From contig JAJEKV010000071.1 of assembly GCA_021234155.1 (NCBI GenBank), positions 3,036,483 through 3,100,482 of the forward strand: a DNA stretch of 64,000 nucleotides, given 5' to 3'. The notes under the pieces were generated by a model, which ran no database searches, was not told the DNA's origin, and saw nothing but the letters and a program-made list of their open reading frames with translations. The position numbers and the translations under genes were made by a program. Source of the DNA: Isoetes taiwanensis. Its lineage: Eukaryota > Streptophyta > Lycopodiopsida > Isoetales > Isoetaceae. Shown in pieces: positions 1-11,400 of the stretch; the first letter of the stretch is position 1; each line of letters starts with the position of its first letter.

Positions 1-190
1 TCCAGACTGATCTATCCAGGCATATGGTAAAGTGTATCCAACTACAGATAAATAACTGAAATAATGAAAACCAGTAGATGTGCAGTGACTGTTTTGTATC
101 TTTGAAATAAGAAGTTACATTAATTACAGCTGAGCAAATGCATGGAGCTGATGTAAACCTTATATCCAGATATAATTATAAGGTCAGAAT

Positions 191-520
191 AATCTACCAG
201 TTTAAGTCATATATCTAAAGACCTGCAGAATTGTAAAAGCTTAAGCAAGCCGAGCTTGAAAATGTTGGAAGCGATAGATTGAAACCGTTGAGTTTTGACT
301 AATTATAGCTAGAAAACCTACCAGTTTAAGTCCTGAGAAACTGAACATTTGTGTCTACTGAGTTTGAGTTTGCTCACCTTCCTAGAAGGGGTGCGCCGCC
401 GCACTAGGTCTGCAGACTGTTGCCCGGCCTTAAGCAAGCAAGTAGAACTGTAAAATGTTGAAGTCCATAATGAAGGTGTAATATCTGGGAAATCTACCAG
501 TTTAAGTCCTAAGAAACTAA
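191..520. repeat. Diverged direct repeat, three copies
   Basis: The word AATCTACCAGTTTAAGTC, or a one-base variant, starts at about 191, 315 and 491. The second and third copies are followed by similar text (TCCTGAGAAACTGA and TCCTAAGAAACTAA). Spacings of about 124 and 176 bases suggest an old, uneven tandem duplication. No gene is recognisable in 1-770. Confidence 0.6.
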
Positions 521-636
521 TTATATAAGCCACGAAAAATAGATGTTCTCTGATGTATGGATTTTGAATTAGCAAAAGTTTGATCTAGTATTTGATGTAG
601 AACAAAGAAAAGGCAACAATACTGCCCATATGCCTA

Positions 637-676
637 TACTAGTAATTGTGCCCAGTGTTGCTGGGCATAAGTTGGG
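637..676 (+). repeat. Hairpin-bearing repeat; inverted partner at 6015-6053
   Basis: This 39 bp segment contains a stem TGCCCAG...CTGGGCA. It recurs in inverted orientation at 6015-6053 with about three mismatches. At least one difference lies in the hairpin loop, so the stem is kept in both copies. I cannot say which element it belongs to. Confidence 0.6.
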
Positions 677-773
677 AATCTATGTGGACGGAAACCTATT
701 CAAGCCAGTCTTCTTTTCATAAATCAATATAATAGAAACCAAGACCAGTGCTGCTGAGCTGTAAAAGGTTTTT

Positions 774-2605
774 GTGCATTTAATACTCTTCTTTTGCTTT
801 TTGCTCTATTCTATGTTTTCCCTTTTCCTCATTATCCTACACATTTTCCTTTTTCCTTTTCCCTTTGTTCTTTTTTTTCCTGCACGTTATCTTTTTTCCT
901 TCCTCTCCCCCCCTCCCCTTTTTTTAAGCCCCCTTCACCATCCCCTCCCCTTCCCCTTTTTCCCTTTCCCTTTCTCTTTCTCTGATAGACTTTTTCTCTT
1001 CCCTCTTCATCATTTTCCCGCCCTTTCCATTTTTCCCTTTTCTTTTCCCCTTTCTTTTCCTTTCCATTTCCCATGCCGTTTTTTCTTCTTTTTTTTCCAC
1101 CTTTTCATGTGGCCCTCTTCTTCCTTTCCCACCCTCTTCTTTTATCCTGTGCTCTTTTTCCCTTCTCTTTTCCCCTTTCCCTCTCCTCTTTTCCTAGTGC
1201 CTTTTTTCCCCCTTTTGTGCTTCCCTTTTCTTTTTTCCTTTCCCTTCCCTTTCCCACCCTTTCGCTTTTCTCCGTGCCCTTTTTCCCTTTTCTTTTCTTC
1301 TTTTCTTTTCATTTTCACTTTACCTTTCCCTTTTCTTATGCCTTTTTCCATTCGCATTTCTCCACCACCTTTTTTAAGTGCCCCTTTTCCTTTTTTCCCC
1401 ATCCCTCCTCCGCCTTTTTCCTCTTTCTCTTTCCCCTTTTCTCCCTTTTTTTCCTTTCCCATGCTCTTTTTCCCTTCATTTTTTTCCTTCCTCATCCTTT
1501 ATTCTTCCCTTTTTCTCGTCTTCCTCTCTTCCTCTTTTTCCTTTCCTTGCTTTCCACCCTTTTTCCCCTCCCTTTTCCTCCTTTTCCCACCCTTTCCCTC
1601 TTTCCTTTTTCTCGGTGCCTTTTATATTCCTTTTCCCCTCCCTTTTTCTTTTTCCCTTTCCCTGTCCCTTTTTCTATGTTATTTTCTCCTTTCCTTCTCC
1701 TCTTTCCTCACCTTTTCTCTCTAACCTTTTCCCTTTCTTTTTTCGATGCCCTATTTTGCTTCCCTTTTTCTCTTTCTTCACCCTTTCCTTTTTTTTTTAA
1801 TGCCCTTTCTGCCTTTCCTTTTGCCCTTTTTCTCGTGCCCTTTTTCTAGGTTCCCATTTTTCCTTTCCATCTCCCTTTTTCTTTTTTCCTTTCCCTTTTC
1901 GTTTTTCCATGCACTTTGTTCGTCCCCTTCTTCCACTGTTTTCCTGTTCAGCTTTTTCCCCACCCATTTCCCACCCTTTCCCTATTTCCCTTTTCTTGAT
2001 GCCTTTTTATCTTCCTTTTTCCCCTCTCTTTTTCTTTTCCCCTTTCCCTTTCCCTTTCCCTTTCCCTTTTTCCATGCCATTTTCCTCTTCCCCTCTCCTC
2101 TTTCTTCACCTTTTCTCTCTAACCTTTTCCCTTTCTTTTTTCAATACTATCTTTTCGATTCCATTTTCCTCTTTTCTTTACTATTTTCCTCTTTCCTTTT
2201 TTTCCATGTCTTTTCCCCCTTCCCTTTTGCCCTTTTCCTCGTGCCTTTTTTCCAGGTTCCCTTTTTCCCATTCAACCTCACTTTTTCTTTTTTCCTTTCC
2301 TTCCTCTTTTCCCATATGCTTTGTTCGTCCCTTTTTTCCACCCTTTTCCCTTACCTTTTTCTCCTTTTCCCACCCTTTCCATTTTCCTTTCCTTTCTCCC
2401 TCTCTAAGTCTATTCTTGTTCTCATTTTTTCCATGTCATTTTTCCCTTTCTTTTTCCCCTTTCTTTGCCTTTTTCGTGGACGTTAAAATATACTTCCTTC
2501 CTTCCTTCCTTCCTTCCTTTTCCTGTTTTTCCCATGCCCTTTTTCCCTTCCCTTTTCCCTTTTGCCCGTGCCTTACCTCTCCTTTTCTTTTCCTTTCTCC
2601 TTAAG
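774..2605 (+). repeat. 1.8 kb polypyrimidine tract with ~400 bp higher-order repeat
   Basis: The plus strand is almost pure C and T for about 1.8 kb, built from TTTCCC-like words, with sparse purines mostly in ATGCC or GTGCC. A longer periodicity is visible. TTTGTTCGTCCC-like text occurs near 1916 and 2321, and a CTCTCTAACCTTTTCCC block near 1715 and 2115, so the unit is about 400 bp. There is a (CCCTTT)n run near 2040 and a (TTCC)n run near 2494-2519. Long open frames here encode only F/P/S/L on one strand and K/E/G/R on the other. They follow from base composition and are not genes. Confidence 0.9.
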
Positions 2606-2720
2606 AAATCAAATCATGACTAATCACGATAGTGGAAAGTTGTGCAATAAATCTCAGCCTTCATTTTCAATCAGATGATCTCAGCCATTTAAATTAGGGC
2701 TTGATCCATTCAATACGATA

Positions 2721-2786
2721 TCTTATATTATAATGTTTTAGTGCAAGTAATGGACCACGCCCTAAATTCGACGGCCGAGATTTCAT
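2721..2786 (+). promoter_or_regulatory. Promoter-like module of the eIF3f locus
   Basis: TATATTATAATG (about 2724) is followed by ACCACGCCCTAAATT (about 2754) and GACGGCCGAGATTTC (about 2770), roughly 145-210 bp upstream of the eIF3f start codon. Closely similar strings in the same order lie at 12022-11936 (minus strand) and partly at 63686-63757, each near a predicted gene start. A TATA-type core promoter is inferred; no transcription start is known. Confidence 0.45.
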
Positions 2787-2931
2787 GATGCAATCTTAGG
2801 GCTAAAAAGTGGTGTAAAAAAAGCTAAAAAAGTGACGTCCCAAAAATATTAAAAAAAAAGGGCACGTAAACCCTAACTTAAAAAGGGCAAATTTGATCAG
2901 AGATACCTGCCTTCTGGCAATACTCTCGGCC

Positions 2932-3635
2932 ATGGTGACTACTGGTGGGAACACGGTGCTACAGCTTCCCTCCGGTCCAACGGGAGTAGTGGCTAAACTC
3001 CACCCGGTGGTTCTTTTCCATATCTGTGATTCGTATATTAGACGAAATGACCAGCAGGAATGGGTAATCGGCACTCTTCTTGGTAGGATTGCTTCAGACG
3101 GTACCGTCGAGATAAAAAATGCTTATGCAGTTCCACATAGTGAGTCCTCAGACCAGGTGTGTTTTTCTTGCTTTATGTAACTGCGAGTTTTTTCACATTT
3201 TCTTACTTTGAATTGTTTTTGGTTAAGTTGCTGTTGATATAGAGTATCATAGAATAGAACCATGTTTGAGCTTCATCAACGTGTCAATACAGAGGAATAT
3301 ATCGTGGGCTGGTAAGTTTCTCAACTTGAATGTGCATCATTGTGAATTTTCCCTTATTTCCCCTCTCGATTTGACCTTTGTGCTTATGTTCCCAGGTATT
3401 CAACAAGTGCTGGCGTCAGTGGCAGTGATGGTTTACACATGAATTTTATGCAAGAGAAACTACAAATCCTATTCATCTTACCGTTGATACTACATTCCAA
3501 GAGGATCGGGTGAACATCAGGGCTTATATCGCAAGTAACCTAAGCTTGATGGACCGGAATATTGCAACTCTTTTTCATGAAATTCCACTTGATTTGCGAA
3601 TGTTGGAGGCTGAAAGGGTTGGGTTGTATGTTTGA
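2932..3635 (+). pseudogene. Translation initiation factor eIF3 subunit f, 5' part, disrupted
   Basis: eIF3f is a core MPN-domain subunit of the cytosolic eIF3 complex. The first exon (2932-3156, 75 codons, start in a good CGGCCATGG context) encodes the conserved opening: VLQLPSG, AKLHPVVLFHICDSYIRR, VIGTLLG, DGTVEIKNAYAVPHSESSDQ, then a GT donor. A second exon (about 3231-3314) carries VAVDIEYH and, in another frame, FELHQRVNTEEYIVGW before a GTAAG donor. A third exon from 3396 reads YSTSAGVSG and then, one base out of frame, FYARETTNPIHLTVDT through SNLSLMDR to DLRMLEAERVG. Similarity then stops. At least two frame breaks and the missing C-terminal third make this a pseudogene or fragment unless the assembly is wrong. 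Introns are kept, so it is not a processed copy. The family call is firm. Confidence 0.87.
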
Positions 3636-3639
3636 ATGG

Positions 3640-5600
3640 AGGTCAAAGTGAATGTAAGGATGATATGAAGGCAACAAAGGATGGTATTGGATCAACTTTT
3701 GACTCTTTTCCCATGGCAAGGGAAGGGTCGCCATAGCTGCATGTGCACAAATCTTTTTTAGTATAAGGATGCAGTTAGGTATCACTGCCGGATACGCCGC
3801 CATAGCCATCCTCTGCTCTAACTTTGTGGTTAGAGAATCACAAACAGCAGGCAGTGGTTGTAGGCAGTGGTTCGTGGTTGATCTCAGCTAATGATGTTTC
3901 CAGCACTTTTTATGTTCAGTATCCTTGGGTATGTACGCCTCCAGCGTAATATCATTCATAATAATAGTATATGTTTTTGCATATGACCTCTTGGAATAAA
4001 AAGAATGAGTAACTTGATTCGGGACACTATCACTCGATGGAAAACCTCCCTCAATTTGCCAAAATGCAGGCTTCAAAACATTTTGAAGTAGTTGAAGCAC
4101 AATCTCTTGCGCAGTGAGGCGGTCGGCAACAGTAGGGAGTATTATGCATGTCGCCCTTGTCGCAAAGATTGCTTAGTGTTGGTCGAGTTCTACGAAAGGG
4201 TGTTTCTCGACCTTCACCATGGACAGATAGTCAGCCTTGGGATCATCCAAGTATTAGTTGCATCAAGATTTTCGTGCCTTGCCTCAACCTTGTGTTTCTT
4301 AGTTGCGAATTGGTCGCTGCTATGCAAAGGTTCTACTTGGTAGAAACAAATTCAGTTGAGTTGCAAGAAGCATACAAACACAGGTAGTCATCTCTCTTAG
4401 TCCATTGGATCTAAGTTCAACAAAATCTCAAATGGAGCCCAAGTTGGAAATTTTAAAACCATCAAACACCAGTTATAATGACCTGTAATGGTAGGTCAAT
4501 GCCGCTTGGAGTTGTAGTATTTCTATAATATCAGAGCCTGGATAAATATGTTTTGTTACAAACTGGTGGCCTTTTCATACACCCCAAATCTCATTTTTCA
4601 ATGGGACGTTAGATAAAACATAGATTTCCTTTCTAGGCATGTTAGAAGGTCGTTAGTGGTGCCTTTAATTATTGCAGAGACATAGGACTTGAGCACATTT
4701 TGTATGATAATCTGGATGTTTGACAAGCAAACACAAGCGAAGACATTAACAAACAGATTAAAAGAAAAGAAACAGATTAAAGTAATGTCATTGTTGTCTA
4801 TTTTTTTTTTCTTGATCAAGCCTCTAATCCTAGCTAATAGAAGTTAATGTGAGCTTAATTGTGTATTCAGTGTCATAGAGGCTTTTGTGAGAAAAATAGA
4901 CTCCAAAATGCTACAATTGACATCTTTTAGCAATCATCCATCTAAGCATGTTGAAATGTGGAGAGATTGCTAGATACATGCCAGAATAATGGCCTCCAAA
5001 AACATTGGACAATCATAAAAATATACCAATTGATCTCTCATATAGACACAATCATATTCAATCCATAGAGATGGTACATAGTTTCAGAGCAAGACTTAAA
5101 GGTGAACTCTAGAAGAGAGAGGGACGTGATTATTTGATTATTTGTTGTATAGAGAACATTAAAGATGTAGCTTGAATAAGTAAACAACCCCTGTGCCCAA
5201 TTGAAGAGATTATAAAGACACAATATCCCAAGCACATTAGCCGTTGTAAGAAAAAAAGGTGAAAACAAAACAAAGAGGAGCACTAATAATCCATAGTTAA
5301 CCCACAACTTTGGGCACCTCTTTGCAAATATCTCAAGACTTTGTTGATGTAAAAATTGCAAAATCGCAGTTGGCGCTTCACATCGATACGAGATATAGTT
5401 TGGGAATAGTAAAAATTTTAGATTAGTAGAACACTCTTTATGGCCTTGATTAACATGGGCCCAACTTTGCGCAAGCAACGATGGGCATTTCCCGATTAGA
5501 AAATAAAGTCTGAGCAGATAAATAAAACCGCAAAAACCATCCTACAAGCAAAACCTTAAAAGGGCGTATCGGATAAAGAAAAATAAGAAACACTCTCTTC
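3640..5600. other. Stretch without a supportable gene
   Basis: AT-rich sequence with a few short open frames, none of which I recognise. There is a small duplication (GCAGGCAGTGGTTG/TAGGCAGTGGTTC) near 3850. No continuation of eIF3f is seen. It may hold introns or degraded 3' exons of that locus. Confidence 0.4.
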
Positions 5601-5640
5601 TCCCTAGATACCTCCAGCTTATCGCATCTTTCACAGCAGA

Positions 5641-5890
5641 TCTCATAAGTCTCAAGGCCTTCAAGCAATGTACCAAATGCAGAAATATGCCATGATAAGC
5701 AGATGAGATGAACACAAAATTGCTAGAGAGAAGGCCGGTTGATGCAATATAAACTATGAGTGAAATGGTAGACAATGCTTATTGCATCCTTCATAGAGGA
5801 TCTCATAAGTCTCAAGGCCTTCAAGCAATGAACCAAATGCCAAAAAATGCCATGACAAGCAAATGAGATGAACACAAAGCACTATCTAAA
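5641..5890. repeat. Tandem duplication, 160 bp period
   Basis: A block opening TCTCATAAGTCTCAAGGCCT occurs at 5641 and again at 5801. Each copy continues for about 90 bp through ACCAAATGC...ATGCCATGA.AAGC.GATGAGATGAACACAAA. Identity is high, so the duplication is fairly recent. Confidence 0.8.
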
Positions 5891-6014
5891 ATGAAGAAGC
5901 TAAGTTGCTTTTAAACGTTGTTAAATCTTTAGATATTTTCGTTACAATAAAAGGTTACAAACATTGGATTATTACTGCACACATTTCCCATTGCAGTCAA
6001 AAGATATGCATACT

Positions 6015-6053
6015 TCCAACTTATGCCCAGCAACGCTGGGCACCGTTACTAGT
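6015..6053 (-). repeat. Inverted copy of the 637-676 hairpin repeat
   Basis: Reverse complement of 637-676 with about three mismatches. The TGCCCAG/CTGGGCA stem is retained. It is followed by a short run of TACTGCCCA repeats near 6085-6115, and a single ACTGCCCATA lies beside the first copy near 620. Confidence 0.6.
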
Positions 6054-6589
6054 AACATTATAATAATATAAGATAAGATACTACCCATACTGCCCAATAC
6101 TGCCCATACTGCCCATATAGCTGTAACACTAACTTTGTCCATGGTTTTGCTCAATTGGTTTGCAGAATCTTATGCACAGAAGACATTGCTTAGGGCCTAA
6201 GAGTGCTTAAAAGCAATGCTTACATAAACAGAGTTTGAGAACATAAACAGAGTTTGCTCACCTTTTCATGAATATTCACTTACATCTTTTGTTCATGAAT
6301 ATTCAAGAGCTATTTTGGATTAGTTTGTATCCGTCATTCCCCGATTCATTGACACCATCCTTGTCATTGATGTTTTTTACATCCTTATTGCAACCTTGTC
6401 ACGATATTTCATTTTTGGATCCTTTGTTCTCACTAGCCATATCACCAACCTCAAGCATTCTACTCTAATGTTGAGCTCTCATCCGTCTTTTTCCCATCCT
6501 TAGCCATAACCTTACCCTCGCCTGGGACCGTGTGGTTAATTCTTGTTGCATTTGTTCCATGCCCAGCATTCATCTTTTCTCTCGCTATG

Positions 6590-7470
6590 GGATTCGCGAC
6601 TCGACTCCACACTTGGACGTTTCTCAGCGGCTTGGCAATACGAGGACTTGCATGATATTGTTCGTGCACATTCGCAGGTATAGTCGTCTGCAATATTTGC
6701 CCGGGGGCATGGGTTTCAGAATCTTTTATTTTTGCGGATAATAGGAATGGCTAGCTTACTAACAATATGTCATCCTTGTGTAATCACTTATTCCTTTTTT
6801 CTCATTCTGTCGCCTGGCTAGCCTCCTTGCACTCCATCTTGCCGTTGGCACTTGACCCCATCGCCTCTTTTACCTTGGCCTTCATCTCACCTTTGACTTC
6901 AGACCCCGACTTCGACCTTCTTTATTTCTTCATAAGTCTCTCTTTGCTTGATCTACGATGTGATCTGAATGTAACTTCCATCTCTTTTCTCTTCTTGACC
7001 TTCCTTAACCTCTACCTCAACCTCATTCCTCGTTCTTTAAAAGTAATATTCATATTAGTGCATTCGGTCCTGGCTTTTAGACCTTCCTTTTTTCTTCTTC
7101 ATGTGCCCGTAGACATCTTATCCTTCTCTCGCCTTGAACCTCTTTGTTATTTAATCCATGATGTCTTCAGCTCGCGGCAATACGCGGGCCTACATGATGT
7201 TGTTCGTGCACATAGTCGCAGGCATCGTTGTTGGCCATCTTCCTCTTCCATCTGCCATAACTGCCCCGGGAGTTCCACGTATTGCTGTTCGTGTTCAGGG
7301 CGAATAGCGGTCCTCATGCTCTCCCCCTCGCTCTGTGGTTTGCAATGTTGCTCGATATTTAGACGTTTCCCGTTGGCTGGGCTTGGAGAAGGAAGTTCTC
7401 TGGTAGTCGGCCGGTTTTTGTGTTCTTTGCGAGTCCCTTCCCAGAATGGCATCGATCCGAGCCCTCGAAT
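6590..7470. repeat. Diverged ~550 bp duplication, possible degraded coding sequence
   Basis: GGCAATACGAGGACTTGCATGATATTGTTCGTGCACA (near 6630) is matched by GGCAATACGCGGGCCTACATGATGTTGTTCGTGCACA (near 7168). Flanks such as GGACGTTTCTCAGCGGC and AGACGTTTCCCGTTGGC also match. The minus strand of 6780-7070 would encode a lysine/arginine/glutamate-rich peptide interrupted by stops. I recognise no family. Confidence 0.45.
7408..7451. repeat. 44 bp repeat, second copy at 8480-8523
   Basis: TCGGCCGGTTTTTGTGTTCT followed by TTGCGAGTCCCTTCCCA occurs here and again about 1.07 kb downstream near 8480, with only a couple of differences. Together with the 6600/7170 duplication it shows that 6.5-8.6 kb grew by segmental duplication. 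Confidence 0.6.
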
Positions 7471-7637
7471 CGTTATTCTGGGATGGGACGAGCAGCTATA
7501 TATGTGCTCGTCCTTCTTGTGGCTCGTTATCGGCGTCTTCTCGTAGCAGCATCTCTTTCCTTCTCCAATGCTTCCCACCCTACCCGCCCTTATATGTTAT
7601 TTCGAGTTTGTCTATTGTTCTATGTTTCTGTACTGAC

Positions 7638-7765
7638 CACCCATTGGGTGATGCTTTTCCACCCGATGGCTGATGCAAATTATTTTCCACCCAATGGATG
7701 ATGCTATCTATATTTTTCCACCCGTTGGGTGATGCTAGATGATCTCCACCTGTTGGTGATGCTAT
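7638..7765. repeat. Degenerate minisatellite (CCACCCGTTGGGTGATGCT)
   Basis: Four or five copies of a ~19 bp core, CCACCC(G/A)(T/A)TGG.TGATGC, are separated by variable AT-rich spacers. Copies start near 7640, 7663, 7688, 7718 and 7747. The CACCC...GGGTG ends make each core self-complementary. Confidence 0.7.
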
Positions 7766-8738
7766 TTTCTTCTTTTAACATCTAATGGGTGTTTTTTGCT
7801 TTCTGGGGACTATTTTCTTAGGGGGTGCTCACCTGCCATGGTTGTACCTCTTTTCTTAACATTTAATGGGTATTTTCTAGGCATTTCTCTTCTTTTTTCT
7901 CCAGCTTTCATACATTCCACGGCGTTGATGCGCGTTGGCGGGCTTCACCACTTTCCTACCTTACTCTTCAGGGTGCATCCTCGAGGCCGTTGGCAACCAT
8001 TTCCAAGTCGGGTTTTCCTCAAAAACCCGATGCTATCTTCTTTTTGTACTATGTTGTTTTTCATATGTCCTCATCACTCACATCATTGGGTGCTTGTTGT
8101 CGTACAGCTTGCCGCGTCCCTGCCATGCATGTTTTGATTCTCTTTAACCATTCACGGGTGCTTTCTCGGGGTTCTCTGTTTCCTTGCAGGTTTTACGCCA
8201 TCTTGCGGGGTTCCTTCCATTTGGGGTTCGCCATCGACCCATCTCCTTCGATTCTCCAGGCAACACAGTCAAGGTTGTTGGCGACCATTTCTCATTAGGG
8301 TTTTCCTAGAAAACCCGAAAGGGCGGGGTTTTTTATCCCGATGAGAAGTTGTCGCCATTACCCTTCTATACTGCCTGTGCACATTTCTTTGTTATGGGGT
8401 AGCCGATATTGTTCCTACGGTCGGCTTCCCCTCTATATTTTCAAACATTATATACTGCTGCTGTGATGAATGACAATTCGGCCGATTTTTGTGTTCTTTG
8501 CGAGTCCCTTCCCAAAATAGCTTTTGAATGAAACTGGAACTTTGAATCTTGGGCCATTTGGCAATAGAAACAAACATCGTACATAATGAACATTACAAGG
8601 ACCTACTCTCGCTGTTGTTACACTAATTTATGGAAGTCATAGATGCTGGTGATTTCCTTTGCCCACCTACCTACGGTAGGAGGAAGGGTTTTTTTTATTA
8701 TTATAAGGCCTGTGGTACTATGATGTATACTAGAAAAT

Positions 8739-8755
8739 TGCCCACCTTCGGTGGG
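8739..8755. repeat. Short perfect hairpin GCCCACCTTCGGTGGGC
   Basis: A 17 bp palindrome-like hairpin lies about 70 bp after a second inverted string, CCTACCTACGGTAGG (near 8668). A related CCCACCTACGGTGATATG string occurs near 31229. Function unknown; it may be an element end. Confidence 0.45.
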
Positions 8756-9549
8756 CAGTACATGTGATTGCAAGAATACTATAACAAAAATATATAGGAT
8801 TTATTTCATCTTTCGAGCTTGAATCATTATGATTTGAAGCTTGGCCAATATTGCTAGTACCCATTGTTGTGCGTTGATCTCAACAGTAAAAGCCAACTGG
8901 AAGTTCCATTTGAAAAGAGAAACCACACATCCTCTTGGTCGAAACCAACATTTCCTTGATTCAATGCTGCATTCATGGAAGAGCAAAGCCTTTTGGCGCA
9001 CGTGTCAGTTGTATGATTACAAGAACTGGTGAATAACTGGTGCCCTTGGAAAACTTCCCTTAAGCTTGATATTATCTTCAAAAGCTTATTACCGAGTATG
9101 GATGCACTTGAATCACACCATCTCCAAATGTTGTTGGGTGGAATAAAGATTTACATTACTCTGCTAGTGTTATTCTTTATTTGGTCGAATGCAACAAAGA
9201 TCCTAAGTTCTGCAAAAAACAACAAAAATCGTTCTTGCAATCTTCCAAAGAAACATTAAGCTTTTGTTATTGGTTTGCCACAAAGTTCAGGTTGTCAATT
9301 CCAAGAATTTGGCTCTTGCATTTGGTAAACATGTTTTTCATTTTAAATTTTATGGTGTCTTTTTCACAGCCCCACACAAGTTTATCATTTTATTCTACAC
9401 TTTAGCATTTCGTTTATTTGTGAATAAGCCCTTGCAGGCGTTTTGATCGATTATAAATGTCATTATATATTTTAATGCTTTATGACGTAGAAGTGCATAT
9501 AACCAACTAAAGAGAGAAATAGATAAAATGACTGCTCTATTTCAATTTA

Positions 9550-9835
9550 ATACTATTACTGTAATCTCCAAAAATCACTTCTTGGATGGAATGCCATCCA
9601 GTTTCTGCATTTTCTTCTAAATGTACACTCAATGAACTATGGTGCCTAGAATAGCCAAGCCATGTCAGATTGAAAAGGCTATGAGCACCACAGAGATAAT
9701 TCATATTGTTGTCTAAACCTATATACCACTGGAATCTCCAAAATTCACTTTATGGATAGAATGCCATCCAAGTTCCTGGCATTCTCTTCTACATATATAC
9801 TGAACGAACAATGGTGCCTTGCAACTTTATAGAAT
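9550..9835. repeat. Diverged tandem duplication, ~180 bp period
   Basis: Two blocks share AATCTCCAAAA.TCACTT..TGGAT.GAATGCCATCCA followed by GCATT.TCTTCTA.AT.TA.ACT. They start near 9560 and 9732. No coding potential is recognised. Confidence 0.6.
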
Positions 9836-9839
9836 GTTA

Positions 9840-11190
9840 CACATGTAAGGATACAACAGGGAGCTTCATCCAATTACAGCCAGAATAGATCTACAACCTT
9901 TATATTGAAAAATATGCACCAACGAATAACTGGCCGTGATTGAAATTTAAGTGCGAGGCAGATTAGATAATTATCCTTCAGCAAAATGTATGTGCTGCTT
10001 TGTCAGTTTCAGTATCAACAATCGTGCATCATTCCAAAGGTAATATTTCTTAGGCATCAACAAATGTTGCTGCCATGGCTTTGTTGTTGTTGAACATGTT
10101 GACTTTGTGCCTGAACATGGGCCGGGCATGGGCATGTGGCTCAGCTGGATCTTGAAGCTACATTTGGTGTTGCTAACGTGACAAATATGTACTGTACATA
10201 TCCATATTCATGGCCTGCATACATGAAAACAAAAATCAGTTGAACTTCCTGCTTGCAACTTGTTATCCCTAATAATTGCATAATTGTAAAATTCCAGATG
10301 GTATTCATCTTCTGAAATTTACCAATAATAATCGTCAACAAATTGCAATGAGAGAATTCATTTAGGTCTTGTCGGGTTCATTTGCTGCCAAAATTTATCC
10401 TTAGGCTGTAAATTGGCTAGTGATGCTACACACTGCCAGTACATTAAGAAAGAGAGGAAAGCACGTTTACCATAGTGGATTTTCTAGACCTTCTGAAGGA
10501 GTCCACAGTCATAGCCATAAATCGTTGAGATTCTTCATGTCGTTGTCATAAGTTCATTAGAACCTTCCAATCTTGAATTAAAGGAGCTACAATGGAACCC
10601 ATTGACCTGAGCATTTTAATCTATCATCATATCTTAATTTGAAGCTCAAATGCTGAATGAGAGAAAAAAGTGGCGAGTACTATAAAATAACGTCTCTGTC
10701 GCTCTACCTTTTTGTTATGAGAACCAATACCTTTTTGAACTCGCAAGAACATTATGAGAACCAATAAAACCCAAGCAAAATCTAAACCCAAACTGAATTG
10801 TGTTGCTGCAAGTAGATATACCCAATGATCTGGCCAAAAAACGTCCTTGCATTTCCCAAACCATTCCTAAATAATTGAAGTCTCACATACTGAGTAATGA
10901 CATGCCTGTTTCAGAATATTTTATACAACAATATATGATTGCTTTTCCAGACAAAGCCAATCCAGCTTAATCCTAACCTACAGAAAATGATGAAAAGCTT
11001 ATGGTAGGGTAACAAACATTCTTAAGGAGCAAGGCCGGATATGGCATCATGTCATAATAAGCTTGAAATAAAAAGAAGTTTGGAACTATCATAGCTCCTG
11101 TCAAAATTCTAATGTTAACAAAAACACACCCTTTCAAATCAATATGTTTTTTTCAAGGCAAACAATAGATACGTCGCTCCTAAGCAAACC
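9840..11190. other. Non-coding stretch
   Basis: I find no supportable gene, RNA gene or mobile element here. Open frames are short and low in information. Confidence 0.4.
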
Positions 11191-11316
11191 ATCATGAAAT
11201 GGCTACCAGATCCTCCTCTTGAGACCATTAGGGCTTTTCTAGATGCTATGATCAACTTTTCTTCGGCATTTTTCATTCCAGCAATATCACTGACTGCATT
11301 CACCTCTTCTACACAA

Positions 11317-11400
11317 GAAAGCTCTCTCTTGAAGAAGACTCTAAGAAAACTCTCTCATGAAGAAGATTCTAAGAAAGCTCTCTCATGAAGAAGACTCTGG
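11317..11400. repeat. Three perfect-length 28 bp tandem repeats
   Basis: Units at 11317-11344, 11345-11372 and 11373-11400 all follow GAAA(G/A)CTCTCTC(T/A)TGAAGAAGA.TCT(A/G)(A/G). The unit length is not a multiple of three. The array overlaps the stop end of the JmjN-like minus-strand segment. Confidence 0.85.

Noticed and set aside
774-2604. Several long open frames of 100-316 codons
   Set aside because: They arise from the polypyrimidine tract: only F, P, S, L residues on one strand and K, E, G, R on the other, in overlapping frames.
7147-7578. 143-codon minus-strand frame
   Set aside because: It spans a diverged duplication, shows no family, and the duplicate copy does not keep the frame.
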